64,000 nt of DNA from Opitutaceae bacterium EW11 (GCA_003054665.1 QAYY01000001.1:547501-611500), one strand, 5' to 3'. Positions 43,328-54,847 are shown, numbered from the stretch's first letter. The notes: generated from the letters alone by a model not told the origin. Made by a program: numbers and translations.

Positions 43328-44980
43328 TCAGCGGTCGGGAGGACGCGTGGCGAGCTGCGGCCAGACCGCGGCAACAACCTCCTGCATACGCGCCAAGGCT
43401 TGAGGCTCGCCGTCGTCCGCCGTCGTTTGCACGACGACGTAAGCCCAGCGCTCGTTCCGCAGATGAAAGAGCCGGTCCCGGGCATTGCGCAGAAGCATCC
43501 CCGCGTGGGACGGCTCCACCGATTCAGTTCCAACAAACCAATACGCAAAGAGCCCCGGCGCCCTCACCCGTCGCCCCGCTGCATCGCGGGCTTCCAGCTG
43601 CACGCGAAGCAGCGTCGCAGGAAGACGGCTGCCGTCAGCCAGTGCAAAGGCGTGGGTGCTTCGATCCGAGATCGACCACCCCTGCCCGGCGAGGCAGAGC
43701 TCCGGGCGGTGAATCGAACTGCGGTCACGTCCGCTGAGAACAACCGAGAAAAAGACCTGACGAGACCGGTCGAGCACCGACACGTAATTGCGCCTCGAAT
43801 ACCCTGTGTCGGCCGGAAGCAGCTGCCGTTCGAAATCGCTCACCTCTGTTCGCTGGCCGATCCACTCCGTCCCGATGAACTCCGGCAGCGGCGCCGGATC
43901 GACGGAGTTTTCGGACAACCTCACCCCCGCCGACTCCGCCGGCCGCAAGCGGTCGAATTGCCGTGTGCCGGCAATGGCCGCCAGCACCACGACCAGAACC
44001 GCGAACGCTCCAGGAAGAGTACCTGCCCTGCTGCCGGCACCGGCCATCGGCTTCTCCGCCTCCTCGGCGGGGGGTTGATGCTTGCGGGGACCGTCGGGAT
44101 TCCGTGCCGAGGGAAGCAGGCGTTCCGTAGCTCGAGCCGTCAGAAGAAGCAGCCCCAGAACGACCAGGAAGACCAGGACCCCCGACCAAGCGTGTACACG
44201 TTCTCCGGCGCTCTGACCGAGTAAATGCCCGGCACAAACAATCGCCAGAATCCGCGCGAGGTTGCCCAAAAACGCGAACGGCAAGGCCAACAACGCGAAC
44301 CCAGCCCGCAACCAAAACGAACGGAACGTGAGGTACCCCACCACCAATCCGAGCCCGACGAGAGCAACCAGAGAGCGGATACCCGAGCACGCCGCAGCGA
44401 CGTCGTATTGAAACCGCCCATTCGGCGCGAACAGCTGCGTGCCGCTGCGAACGATCTCGACGCCGGCGACGTGAGCGATCCCCTCGGCGCCCTTCGATAC
44501 GCCGAGACGCAGGTAGAACCCGAGGTCGTCCAGGAACCCAAACGGAACGGCAAACAGCAGAAAGACGATTGGAAACGCCGCTGCGCGTCCCCATCGCCGC
44601 CCGCCGCCCAGAGCGCAAACGCCCCAGGCATAAACGAGAAAGCCGAGGATTGAGATGCGCGTCTGCTGAATCGCGTACCCGATCACGTGGATACACGCTC
44701 CCGAGATCATGGCGGCAAGAGCCCAGCCGAGTGCCGATTGATAATCCCGGACCGGCTCGGTCCGCAGGTTTCTCCAGGCGAGCCAAACCGCTAGCAGCAC
44801 GACAAGAGGTCCGTGCTGGGATTCCGAGGCCGGATCGAACCACTGATATCCCCACCAATAAAAGAGCGAACGTGTATCGATATACCCCCGCGTCGCATTC
44901 CCAAATCCCTGGAAGAGCACGATGCCTGCAGCGGCGCAGAGCACCGCGGGCAACAGACTTCGCAAACGTGGGGAATTCAT
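43328..44980 (-). CDS. Exosortase fused to EpsI-like domain
   Basis: A 550-residue inner-membrane protein. Residues about 1-300 are the multi-span exosortase, a transpeptidase/protease that processes proteins with a C-terminal sorting signal: Cys in 'AAACSGIRSLVAL', Arg in 'NLARILAIVCAGH' and His in 'VHAWSGVLVFL'. After a linker and one more membrane helix comes an EpsI (DUF3485-like) domain (about 340-540, 'FFSVVLSGRDRSSIHRPELC', 'AYWFVGTESV'). Such fusions accompany exopolysaccharide genes, as here with flippases and glycosyltransferases. The start ATG is at 44980. Confidence 0.92.
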   Translation of the reverse strand: MNSPRLRSLLPAVLCAAAGIVLFQGFGNATRGYIDTRSLFYWWGYQWFDPASESQHGPLVVLLAVWLAWRNLRTEPVRDYQSALGWALAAMISGACIHVIGYAIQQTRISILGFLVYAWGVCALGGGRRWGRAAAFPIVFLLFAVPFGFLDDLGFYLRLGVSKGAEGIAHVAGVEIVRSGTQLFAPNGRFQYDVAAACSGIRSLVALVGLGLVVGYLTFRSFWLRAGFALLALPFAFLGNLARILAIVCAGHLLGQSAGERVHAWSGVLVFLVVLGLLLLTARATERLLPSARNPDGPRKHQPPAEEAEKPMAGAGSRAGTLPGAFAVLVVVLAAIAGTRQFDRLRPAESAGVRLSENSVDPAPLPEFIGTEWIGQRTEVSDFERQLLPADTGYSRRNYVSVLDRSRQVFFSVVLSGRDRSSIHRPELCLAGQGWSISDRSTHAFALADGSRLPATLLRVQLEARDAAGRRVRAPGLFAYWFVGTESVEPSHAGMLLRNARDRLFHLRNERWAYVVVQTTADDGEPQALARMQEVVAAVWPQLATRPPDR

Positions 44981-45169
44981 GAGGTCGGTGAACCTGCCGC
45001 TTCGTATTCACCGTCGAGTGTAACGGTTCCTTCCAGACAAATCCGTAAAAAGTTGGCGAAGGCGAAGCGATGGATTTTCCCCACCAATCCCGGAAGACAG
45101 TGAAAATTACAAAGTCTTGATTAGGCGCAGCGCTGACAACGTCGCACAGATGCGAGACAACCGCCCGCC

Positions 45170-46609
45170 GTGTCCCCGTCGATCCCCGTCGTCACCCCTG
45201 AGCTGTCCACCGTGCCCGCGTGGCGCGTATTTCTCCGCTCCGCGGACCACCGCCTGATTCGCGCCGGACTCACGGCGCTGCTCGGCATCGCCATCGCGCG
45301 GTACTTAGGCCCGGAGGAATTCGGCCTTCTCAGCTCCGCCGTGGGCATGGCCTCGATTCTCCTGGCCTTCAGTTCACTCGGGCTGGATCGGCTCGTCCGA
45401 GAGGAAGTCGAAGGACATCCCACCGATTCAGCGACGATCCTCGGCACGGCCATGGGACTCCGACTGGCAGCGGCAGGGCTGGCATATCTCGTCCTTCTCA
45501 TCGCTGCGCCGGCACACCATCCCGGCCTCCGGCTCGTCTGGCTCGTCGCATCGCTGGCCACCCTTTCGCACATCCCGCTTACGGTCGAATGCTGGCTGTC
45601 CGCAAAAAAACAAACACGCCCCTGCACCCTGGCACTGAACGTCGGCTTCGGGCTAACGGTTCTGCTCAGCCTAGCCTTCATGTGGAACGGAGTCTCGGCC
45701 GTCTGGTTTGCCGCGGTGCTGGCGCTCGAGGCTCCGTTTGCCGCCCTGTTGATTTTCCACGCGTACGGCAAACTGGCTCCGAACGAAGACACCTTCGACT
45801 GGAGCACGCCTCTGGCGAAACGCTGGGTTCGGCGTTGCTGGTCCACGGTCGCCGTCAACGTCGCGGTGGTCGGACTGTTGCAGCTCAATCCCGTCCTCCT
45901 GGCATGGATTCGCGGCCCTCTGGAAGCCGGGCGGTACGCGGCCGCCAGCCGTTTCTTTGAGGTTATCTGCTTCGGAATTGTCGGCCTCTCTGTTGTACGC
46001 ATGACTCGGATACGCGAGGCGCGCGGAGCCAAAGACCTCGATTTCGCAGCTCTCGCGCCGGTCATGGCCAATGCGGCAAGAACGGCTTGGTGTTTCGCGA
46101 TCGTTGCCGCGGGCACGGCACTTTGGGCGATGTCCCTGATATTCGGACAAACCTACAACGGCTCGGCGCTCACCTTCGGCATCCTCTCCTTCGCTCTGAT
46201 TCCTCAGGTGTTATCGCTGGTCGGAGTCGAGGCTCTGCCATCTCGGGAAGGCGAAGAGCAGCGGGTTCTTCGCACCGCAGGCGTCGGCCTCGGGCTGAAC
46301 TTGGTTCTCGGCTGCTGGTGGAGTGTTTGGTGGGGTGCTCCGGGCGCGGCCGCGGCAGGGCTCGTCGGCTCCATCGCCGCACACCTGATCATGCCGCGTT
46401 TTGACCCGGCGACACGGGAGCTTGCTCGGGTTCGCCTCGCCGTGCTCACGTTCCGAAATCCCTTTCCGGCGCAGGAGCCACTCGTCGCCGTGCCCGCCGC
46501 TCCGATCAGCTCGGCGCCCTCACTTTCCAAGGACTCGCCGGATAGCCTCAATCCTCTCCCGGGCGAGTCGCTCAAAACCAAAGTCGCGGGCACGCCGCAG
46601 TCCCTCTGA
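45170..46609 (+). CDS. Polysaccharide flippase (MATE/Wzx-like), first copy
   Basis: A 479-residue membrane protein with about 12-14 helices, GTG start. The first helix pair reads 'GLTALLGIAIARYLGPEEFG', a typical flippase beginning. It moves lipid-linked repeat units across the inner membrane. The C-terminal about 60 residues are Pro/Ser-rich and hydrophilic. Its last 90 bases overlap the 3' end of the convergent glycosyltransferase gene. It shares the 'RYLGP-[EA]-[ED]-FGLL' segment with the flippase at 47758. Confidence 0.88.
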   Translation: MSPSIPVVTPELSTVPAWRVFLRSADHRLIRAGLTALLGIAIARYLGPEEFGLLSSAVGMASILLAFSSLGLDRLVREEVEGHPTDSATILGTAMGLRLAAAGLAYLVLLIAAPAHHPGLRLVWLVASLATLSHIPLTVECWLSAKKQTRPCTLALNVGFGLTVLLSLAFMWNGVSAVWFAAVLALEAPFAALLIFHAYGKLAPNEDTFDWSTPLAKRWVRRCWSTVAVNVAVVGLLQLNPVLLAWIRGPLEAGRYAAASRFFEVICFGIVGLSVVRMTRIREARGAKDLDFAALAPVMANAARTAWCFAIVAAGTALWAMSLIFGQTYNGSALTFGILSFALIPQVLSLVGVEALPSREGEEQRVLRTAGVGLGLNLVLGCWWSVWWGAPGAAAAGLVGSIAAHLIMPRFDPATRELARVRLAVLTFRNPFPAQEPLVAVPAAPISSAPSLSKDSPDSLNPLPGESLKTKVAGTPQSL

Positions 46610-47629
46610 CTGGAGCCGTTCGCGAAGCGACGTCTCGGTGCAAATCCGGCCGAGCGCGACCGACGCCGATTCCGTATCCGCGAAGTCGATGTAGAGCGCA
46701 GCGTCCCCCGCCACTTCCCTGAGCACCGGAAGGTCCTGAACAACGCTCGGGCAGCCGGAGGCCATCGCGTCCAGCACGCTTCGCCCAAACGTCTCTTCCG
46801 TGGTGGAGAGAATATGCGCTTGGGCTCCGCGGAAACACGCCGGCAACCAACGCTCCTCGATCCAGCCGAGAAACTGGACGGCGGCCCCGATGCCGAGCCG
46901 TGCCGCCTCTTTTTTCGCTCCCGCCATTCCGCCCTCCCAGTCTCCACCCGACAGCACCAGCGGAAACGTTCGCCGCAGGTCCGCCGGAAGCCGTGCGTAC
47001 GCGGCCAGCGCGCGGTCAATCCGCTTGTAGGGATAGAAATTGGACGACCAAAAGAGGTACCTTTCCGGCAGCGAGAGCCGCTTCTTCGCCTCCGCATCGA
47101 TGACAGCATCGGGCTCGGGACAATATCGGCGATGATCGACGCCCTCCGGGCTGGCCAGGATCGGGGCTTTGATCGCGACGTGAGCCTGGCGGAGCCGCTC
47201 CGCCGTCCAGGCAGAATTGGCGATCACGAGCGACGCGCGGGCGAGTCCGCGGCTAATCGCAAGGTTGCGATAGATTCCCCGCAGCCCGGATCCGCGCGTG
47301 AGATGGTGGAGCGAAAAGACGTGCATCACGACCGGAAGCGGCGCCCTGAGCGGCATAAAACCGACCGTCAACAACGCATCCGCCCCTCTCGCTCTAGCCG
47401 CAGGCCCGACCCAAAAATGATCCGCGCAAAGACGCCTCAAGCGGTGGTTATTTGCCGGATACGACCGCACCACTTCCACGCGCGGATCCGTCGGAAGGTC
47501 CGTCTGCTCCTGTCCCGCGAAGAGCAACCAACGCACGTCCGGATACTCAGCCAAGCCGTGGGCTACAAAACCGGCGAACAAGGTCGAAAGCCCGGTGCGA
47601 CGAGTGGGGTTCTCGCACAGCAAGGACAT
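46520..47629 (-). CDS. Family-1 (GT-B) glycosyltransferase
   Basis: A 369-residue cytoplasmic glycosyltransferase. The C-terminal GT4/GT1 half is clear: 'LFWSSNFYPYKRIDRALAAY', 'AQAHILSTTEETFGRSVLDA' with the donor-binding Glu, and 'SGCPSVVQDLPVLREV'. The N-terminal part has 'HVFSLHHLTRGSGLRG'. I take the ATG at 47629; 30 more codons are open upstream. It should add a sugar to the exopolysaccharide repeat unit. Its tail overlaps the convergent flippase gene by 90 bases. Confidence 0.88.
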   Translation of the reverse strand: MSLLCENPTRRTGLSTLFAGFVAHGLAEYPDVRWLLFAGQEQTDLPTDPRVEVVRSYPANNHRLRRLCADHFWVGPAARARGADALLTVGFMPLRAPLPVVMHVFSLHHLTRGSGLRGIYRNLAISRGLARASLVIANSAWTAERLRQAHVAIKAPILASPEGVDHRRYCPEPDAVIDAEAKKRLSLPERYLFWSSNFYPYKRIDRALAAYARLPADLRRTFPLVLSGGDWEGGMAGAKKEAARLGIGAAVQFLGWIEERWLPACFRGAQAHILSTTEETFGRSVLDAMASGCPSVVQDLPVLREVAGDAALYIDFADTESASVALGRICTETSLRERLQSEGLRRARDFGFERLARERIEAIRRVLGK

Positions 47630-47757
47630 GGCTAAGGTAACCGGCACCGTTTCAGAATCAGCGGGCGCGACCCCGCGGCAAAGCGAAACTGCTGAGCCTG
47701 CTCGGCGAAGAAGTGACAACGGCAGCCCCTCCGCTCAGTAATTGCACGTTGCGCTCC

Positions 47758-49071
47758 ATGACTCCCGCTCACCCGATGACTCCGCAGCCGTGGCAGGGAT
47801 TTGTCTGGATCGTGGGAGGCCGCACGGTCCGGGCGGCTATCGGTCTTTTTGTCGGGGTGTGGGTGGCGCGGTACCTCGGTCCGGCCGACTTCGGGTTGCT
47901 CAACTCCGCCCTTGCGGTCGCGCTCATGCTTTCGGCTCTTTCGGGGCTCGGGCTCGACAGTCTGGTCCGGCAGGAACTCGTTCGAGAACCCCAGAAGTCC
48001 GGCGATATCCTGGGAACCTGCGTGACGCTTCGCCTCGCGAGCGGAGCGCTGCTTTATGTCGGACTCATCTGCGCCGCTCTGCGGCAAAGCCCCGAGCTAC
48101 GCGCACTCTGGCTCGTGTGCGGCCTGATGCTCGTGACCCACGTGCCGATGTGCCTGGATTTCTGGTATCAGTCCCGCCTCGATCTACGCTACTCCACCAT
48201 TGGCCAGAACATCGCGTTCGCGATCTCTGCGGCGCTCCGTGCAGGGCTCATCCTCATCGGCGGACCTGTGCTTTGGTTTGCCGGAGCCATCGTCTTCGAA
48301 GGGCCGGTCTCAGGGGCGTTCCTCTATTCTGGATACGTGCGGGGGCCCCCCAAGGACAGTCGGTGGGGTTGGGACTGGGCGCGCGCTCAGCGCTGGCTTC
48401 GCACGTGCTGGCCGTTGCTTGCCTCCAACCTGCTCGCCGTCGCCTTCACTCAGCTGAACCAGGTGATCCTCGTCGTGTACTCCGATGCACCGGTGGAGGC
48501 GGGACGCTACGCCGCGGCGAGCCGCGTTTTCGAATTGGGTTCTTTCGTGATCACCGCGTTCGTCACGACCCAGGTCCCGTCGATCACGCGGGCCCGCGAT
48601 CTACACCACGAACAGGGCGCACACGTGCTGCGGCGCAGTCTCGCCCAGGCGGCCGCGATTGCGTGGACCATCGGGCTCGGTGCCGCCGTGACGGCGCCTT
48701 GGCTGACGGCGCTGCTTTTCGGGAGCGAATACCGCGGCACGGAGGCGTCGATGCGTCTCGTCGCCCTGGCGCTCGTGCCGCTGGGTAGCGGGCTCATTCG
48801 TCACGAATGGTGGGTGGGCGCAGAGCGAACACATCGGCTGCTGATCGCCTACGTAGCCGGCGCAGCGGCGAATCTTCTGGTCGCCGTGTGGCTGATTCCT
48901 CGGTGGGGAGCGGCTGGAGCGGCCACCGCGATGCTGACGGGCCTGTGCACGACCCACCTCGGAGGATCCTTCTTCTGGTCAGACGCCCGGGAATTTGGAC
49001 GCTGGCAGCTCAACGCCCTGCTTCTTCGTCCGCTGTGGACCAGCCTCAAGCGCAACCAACCGGAGCCTTAA
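47758..49071 (+). CDS. Polysaccharide flippase (MATE/Wzx-like), second copy
   Basis: A 437-residue polytopic membrane protein, similar in plan to the flippase at 45170 ('VGVWVARYLGPADFGLLNSA'). I take the ATG at 47758; a GTG at 47713 would add 15 residues. It starts divergently from the glycosyltransferase at 47629 and is followed by GT2 with a 1-base gap. Two flippases in one cluster suggest two polymers or a duplication followed by specialisation. Confidence 0.88.
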   Translation: MTPAHPMTPQPWQGFVWIVGGRTVRAAIGLFVGVWVARYLGPADFGLLNSALAVALMLSALSGLGLDSLVRQELVREPQKSGDILGTCVTLRLASGALLYVGLICAALRQSPELRALWLVCGLMLVTHVPMCLDFWYQSRLDLRYSTIGQNIAFAISAALRAGLILIGGPVLWFAGAIVFEGPVSGAFLYSGYVRGPPKDSRWGWDWARAQRWLRTCWPLLASNLLAVAFTQLNQVILVVYSDAPVEAGRYAAASRVFELGSFVITAFVTTQVPSITRARDLHHEQGAHVLRRSLAQAAAIAWTIGLGAAVTAPWLTALLFGSEYRGTEASMRLVALALVPLGSGLIRHEWWVGAERTHRLLIAYVAGAAANLLVAVWLIPRWGAAGAATAMLTGLCTTHLGGSFFWSDAREFGRWQLNALLLRPLWTSLKRNQPEP

Positions 49072-49072
49072 G

Positions 49073-49924
49073 GTGAACGAGTGGATAGTCATTCCGGTTC
49101 ACAATCGCCGAAACGTCACCCTGGAGTGTCTCGCGCACCTCGCCGAGACGGGGGATCTATCTCGATTTCGCGTCCTTGTGGTGGATGACGGATCCTCCGA
49201 CGGCACCACCGAAAGCATCCGGCAGCGCTTCCCCGAAGTACTGCTGGCACGCGGCAACGGCGATCTCTGGTGGACGGGAGCGATCGCTCTGGGGATGGAC
49301 GAGGCGTTCCGTCAGGGCGCATCCGGCGTCTGCTGGCTCAACGACGATTGCCTCCCGGAGCCGGGCACGCTCCCAGCCTTGGTCGAGTGGGGGCAACGAC
49401 TTGGAGCCATCGTTTCGCCCCTCTGCGTCCGAAGCGACACCCACGCACGGGTGCCCACTGCGTTCGTCGGCAGGCTTCAGATCCACGCCGATAAAGGCTG
49501 CATCGAAGTGGACGGAGTAAGCGGCTTCTGCGTCCGTGTTCCCCGCGAGGTTTGGCTCAAGATAGGCGCACCTGACGCCCGGCGTTTTCCGCACTACTAC
49601 GGCGATACGTCGTACACGCTGGCGGCGAAAAAGGCCGGAGTTCGCAGCTACCTTCTGGCCGACTATCGCGCACAGCTCGTCCGCTACGAGCCGCGGCCGG
49701 AATCCGTATCGGAACATCTCCGCCGAGCCGCTCCGGCCGCCGCAAACTGGACGGCGTTATTCCTCTCCCCAAAGTCCCCTTTCCGCATACCCACCCTCTT
49801 CTGGTATTTCATCGCCAAATACGGCCCGACGACAGGAGCGGCGCTATTTGCGGCGCGCGCGCTGCAAGGTCAGCTCAAGTGGGGAGCCCATGTTCTGGCC
49901 GGAGGGCGGCGCAAGAGCGGCTAA
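49073..49924 (+). CDS. Family-2 (GT-A) glycosyltransferase
   Basis: A 283-residue glycosyltransferase with GTG start one base after the flippase stop. Nucleotide-binding 'VIPVHNRRNVTLECLAHL' at the start, 'RVLVVDDGSSDGTTESIRQR', the metal-binding Asp pair in 'WLNDDCLPEPG' (about residue 91), and 'GVSGFCVRVPREVW'. The sequence style resembles rhamnosyltransferase-like GT2 enzymes, but the sugar is not certain. Confidence 0.9.
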   Translation: MNEWIVIPVHNRRNVTLECLAHLAETGDLSRFRVLVVDDGSSDGTTESIRQRFPEVLLARGNGDLWWTGAIALGMDEAFRQGASGVCWLNDDCLPEPGTLPALVEWGQRLGAIVSPLCVRSDTHARVPTAFVGRLQIHADKGCIEVDGVSGFCVRVPREVWLKIGAPDARRFPHYYGDTSYTLAAKKAGVRSYLLADYRAQLVRYEPRPESVSEHLRRAAPAAANWTALFLSPKSPFRIPTLFWYFIAKYGPTTGAALFAARALQGQLKWGAHVLAGGRRKSG

Positions 49925-49969
49925 GCGCGCGCTCGCCGCTGGCGAAAGCGTACGTAGATTAAGCCTCGA

Positions 49970-51475
49970 GTGAACCCCTGGTACAAAGACCGAATCGTCT
50001 ACGCGTCCGCTGTCTTGTTGGCGATCGTGGCCGGCACTTGGATCGCGCAGGGGACCTGGATGGCGACAGCCGTCCTCGGCAGCGCATTTGTCCTGGCGGC
50101 GCTGGCGTACCTTGCGCCGCAGGCAACCCACGTCTTCGTGCTCGCGTTCCTGGTCTGCGGATACGTGGTCGGGAACCGAGGCTTCGCTCAGCTCGCGCCG
50201 AGCGCAGGCCTGCCTCTGTTTCCGGCCGAGTGCGGGCTGCTCGTCTCCGGCGCGCTGCTCGTCGTACAGTCCTGCATCCGTCGCGAGCTCCCCATGGTTC
50301 AGGACGGCCTCAACCGCCTGCTGTTGCTTTGGATCGCCCTAGGCTGCGCGCGGATCGGCTTCGATCTCTATCGGTTCGGGTTCGCCGCACTCCGGGACTT
50401 CGCGCTCGTCTACTACGCCGCCTTCTTCTTTGTCGCCCAGGCCGGAATCCGGCATCTGGAGTCGCCGAGCCGGTGGCTGCACCGTATCCTACTGGCCACG
50501 ACAGCACCTCTCCCTCTGCTGTTGTTCGCTTTTTCGAATTACCCGGACGTCTTTGTCCGGCAACTCACGTTTCGGGGAAACCCCCTCATCTTCTACAAGG
50601 GCGACCTGATCGGAACGCTGCTCTCGATCGGCTCGGTGGCGTGGTTCATTCGCTTCGAAGAAGGCCGCCGCCGCTGGCTCTCGTTGGCGATGAGCCTGGC
50701 CCTCGCCGGCACGATGCTGACGACGGACAACCGCGCTTCGTTTCTGGCCTTGGTCGTCGCCGCCGTCTGGCTGGCGATCGGGGGCCGCTGGAGATATCTT
50801 CAGGTGCTCACGGCTTCCGGCGTCGCGGTCGTGATCGCCATCCTGCTGTGGAGCCAATTCGTCGGTCGCAGGCTGGAAGACACTCCTCTTCGCGGCGCGT
50901 ACGAACAGCTCGTGTCGTTGACGGATTTCCAAGGCACACGCACGTACTCCACGTCGAGCAGCGGTCCGAAAGGGGACAACAATCGTTTTCGAATGGTGTG
51001 GTGGCAGACGGTGATTTCCGACACCGCGCGGACAAATCCTTACGTGGGCATGGGCTTCGGCTACGACCTGGCGGAGGAGTTTCTTCGCGCCTACTACCCC
51101 GACGGCGGAGACGATTTTAGCGCGCGCAGTCCGCACAATGTCTGGGTGACTCTCTTCGCCCGGATGGGCGCCATCGGCGTGGTGGCTTTCCTGCTCGTCG
51201 CTGCAGCGGTCTGGCGGCGCACGTTCTGGGCTGTGCGTCAGCACGAAGAACCTCAGCAAGCGCTTCCTTGGTGCGCGGCTTGGTCCCTTCTAACGGCCGC
51301 CTGCTTCGGCGTGGTGCTTGAGGGGCCAATGGGCGCGGTGGTCTTCTGGATCGCGCTCGGGACAGGAAACGCCGCTTTCTGGAAACGGACGCAAGCGCTC
51401 GCCGCGGCGTCGACAGCGACGCCGGACGAATCCGCCGCGCCGTTTCCGCCGGAAAAGCCCGTGCTGGGCCACTGA
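49970..51475 (+). CDS. O-antigen ligase/Wzy-like polymerase
   Basis: A 501-residue membrane protein with about 12 helices, GTG start. A long periplasmic loop ('NNRFRMVWWQTVISDTARTN', then 'GFGYDL', 'SPHNVWVTLFARMGAIG') carries the arginine- and histidine-containing signature of the O-antigen ligase/polymerase group. It should polymerise or transfer the repeat units brought out by the flippases. 45 bases separate it from the glycosyltransferase gene. Confidence 0.88.
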   Translation: MNPWYKDRIVYASAVLLAIVAGTWIAQGTWMATAVLGSAFVLAALAYLAPQATHVFVLAFLVCGYVVGNRGFAQLAPSAGLPLFPAECGLLVSGALLVVQSCIRRELPMVQDGLNRLLLLWIALGCARIGFDLYRFGFAALRDFALVYYAAFFFVAQAGIRHLESPSRWLHRILLATTAPLPLLLFAFSNYPDVFVRQLTFRGNPLIFYKGDLIGTLLSIGSVAWFIRFEEGRRRWLSLAMSLALAGTMLTTDNRASFLALVVAAVWLAIGGRWRYLQVLTASGVAVVIAILLWSQFVGRRLEDTPLRGAYEQLVSLTDFQGTRTYSTSSSGPKGDNNRFRMVWWQTVISDTARTNPYVGMGFGYDLAEEFLRAYYPDGGDDFSARSPHNVWVTLFARMGAIGVVAFLLVAAAVWRRTFWAVRQHEEPQQALPWCAAWSLLTAACFGVVLEGPMGAVVFWIALGTGNAAFWKRTQALAAASTATPDESAAPFPPEKPVLGH

Positions 51476-51572
51476 TTCTCACCGAAGCCAAAGCCTTTCT
51501 TGCGGAGACGGTGCGTTTGCCGCACGAAGTTGTTTGTCGCCGCGCGCAAGCGCACCACCCGCCTCCGCCGTT

Positions 51573-52871
51573 TTGTCCCACTTCGTCGCCACACTCCGCT
51601 CTCTTCCCGAGTATCTCCGTCTCTTTCGGCGGACAGCCCGGGAGCGTTACGACTGGGTATCGCCGCTCGCCATCCTGGCGCTGAGCTGCATCGGCGTGGC
51701 GTTCATCTTCAGCGCGCAGTACTCCACGCGCCCCGTTCTTCCCAAGGAGCTGGGGTTGAAGTGGATTCTCACGATGTTCAGCCAGAACTGGGTCAAACAG
51801 ATCCTGTTCCTTTTCGTCGGCGCGGGGTTGTACGTCATGGTGTCGCTCGTCCACTACCGGTTTTGGTTGAGCATCGCCCACTGGTTCTACCTCGCCTGCA
51901 TCGTGCCGCTGATCCTCGTGCTGATTCCCGGCATAGGAACTGAGAGTTACGGCGCACAACGCTGGCTGGATTTCGGTTTTTTCAGCTATCAACCATCCGA
52001 GACCTCGAAGGCAGCCGTCCTCCTGATGGTCGCGAGCGTCCTGGCCCGGTCGCAGATCGGCACCGTTCGTCAATCCCTCGGCACGTTGGGGAAATTGGCT
52101 CTTGCGGCGGGCATCCCCATGTTTTTGATCCTGTTACAACCCGATCTCAAATCGGCGATTGTGCTGCCGCCCATGGTGTTCTCGATGCTGTACGTCTCCA
52201 AGCTGTCCACGCGCTTTTTCGCGGTGGCCCTGGGGGCGTTCCTCCTCGTGGTGGGCGTCGTGGGATGGGATAGCTACAGCTACGTTCAGTTCATGGAATC
52301 CCACGGGTACTCGTACCAGACCGATCGCGGTAAGTACGAACCGCATACCTGGATCAAGCTGCACGATTATCAGCGCAACCGTATCATCGCCTTCGTAGCC
52401 CCCGAGAAAATCGACCCGTCGGGAACCGGCATCTCCTGGAACCGGCAGCAATCGCTCATTTCGGTCGGCTCAGGCGGCTTGACGGGCAAAGGGTGGACGC
52501 AGGGCACGCAAGCCCAGCTCGGCTACCTGCCCCGCGCGGTGGCGCACAACGATTTTATCGCCTCGGTCATCGCCGAGGAAAAAGGATTTTTGGGAAGCCT
52601 CACGGTTCTCAGCCTGTTTGGAGTAGTGTTGTTCAACGGCATTCGCATCGCCGGTCTCGCCCGAGACCGCTTCGGCACCTTGATCGCTCTCGGCGTGACG
52701 GTGCTCTTCGCCGTGCATGTGTTCGTGAACATCGCGATGACCATCGGGCTGGTGCCCATCACGGGCATACCGCTTCCCTTCATCAGCTACGGTGGCTCCT
52801 TCGTGCTTAGTTGCTGCTTGCTGCAAGGACTGGTCCAGAGCGTCTATCGCTTCAGGAAGGATTTCGTATGA
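51573..52871 (+). CDS. rodA: RodA/FtsW-type peptidoglycan glycosyltransferase
   Basis: A 432-residue SEDS-family membrane protein. 'GIGTESYGAQRWLDFGFFSY', 'QPSETSKAAVLLMVA', 'LQPDLKSAIVLPPMVF', the catalytic-loop pieces 'GWTQGTQAQLGYLP' and 'AHNDFIASVIAEEKGF', and the end 'LPFISYGGSFVLSCCLLQG' are all RodA-like. It polymerises glycan strands for cell elongation. No ATG fits the N-terminus; I use the TTG at 51573. RNase E/G follows, as often seen in rod-shape gene regions. Confidence 0.94.
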   Translation: MSHFVATLRSLPEYLRLFRRTARERYDWVSPLAILALSCIGVAFIFSAQYSTRPVLPKELGLKWILTMFSQNWVKQILFLFVGAGLYVMVSLVHYRFWLSIAHWFYLACIVPLILVLIPGIGTESYGAQRWLDFGFFSYQPSETSKAAVLLMVASVLARSQIGTVRQSLGTLGKLALAAGIPMFLILLQPDLKSAIVLPPMVFSMLYVSKLSTRFFAVALGAFLLVVGVVGWDSYSYVQFMESHGYSYQTDRGKYEPHTWIKLHDYQRNRIIAFVAPEKIDPSGTGISWNRQQSLISVGSGGLTGKGWTQGTQAQLGYLPRAVAHNDFIASVIAEEKGFLGSLTVLSLFGVVLFNGIRIAGLARDRFGTLIALGVTVLFAVHVFVNIAMTIGLVPITGIPLPFISYGGSFVLSCCLLQGLVQSVYRFRKDFV

Positions 52872-52967
52872 AATCGCTTCTTCGCGATACCGGCCGCTCT
52901 GCCGGAATTTCCTGCGCCGCAACTCCCGCGCTTCGGGGCTCCGTCGAAACCAACGACAACACGCACC

Positions 52968-54728
<1,761 letters not shown>

Positions 54729-54736
54729 CGTGTTCA

Positions 54737-54816
54737 GTGACATTAAATCCGTGTTGGTGACACGAATCCCGTGACGCTGACATGATATCAGCGCGTCGCT
54801 GACACGAATTCCGTTT
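54737..54816. repeat. Three imperfect direct repeats (about 18 bases)
   Basis: GTGACATTAAATCCGTGT (54737-54754), GTGACACGAATCCCGTGA (54757-54774) and CTGACACGAATTCCGTTT (54799-54816) share the core TGACA-C-GAATCCCGT. Repeated motifs of this sort occur at the ends of some insertion sequences (IS21-like), but no transposase is present here. Phage or plasmid remnants or a protein-binding array are alternatives. Confidence 0.5.
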
Positions 54817-54847
54817 CAGCGACGCTCCGTATACGCATCGGAAGTGT

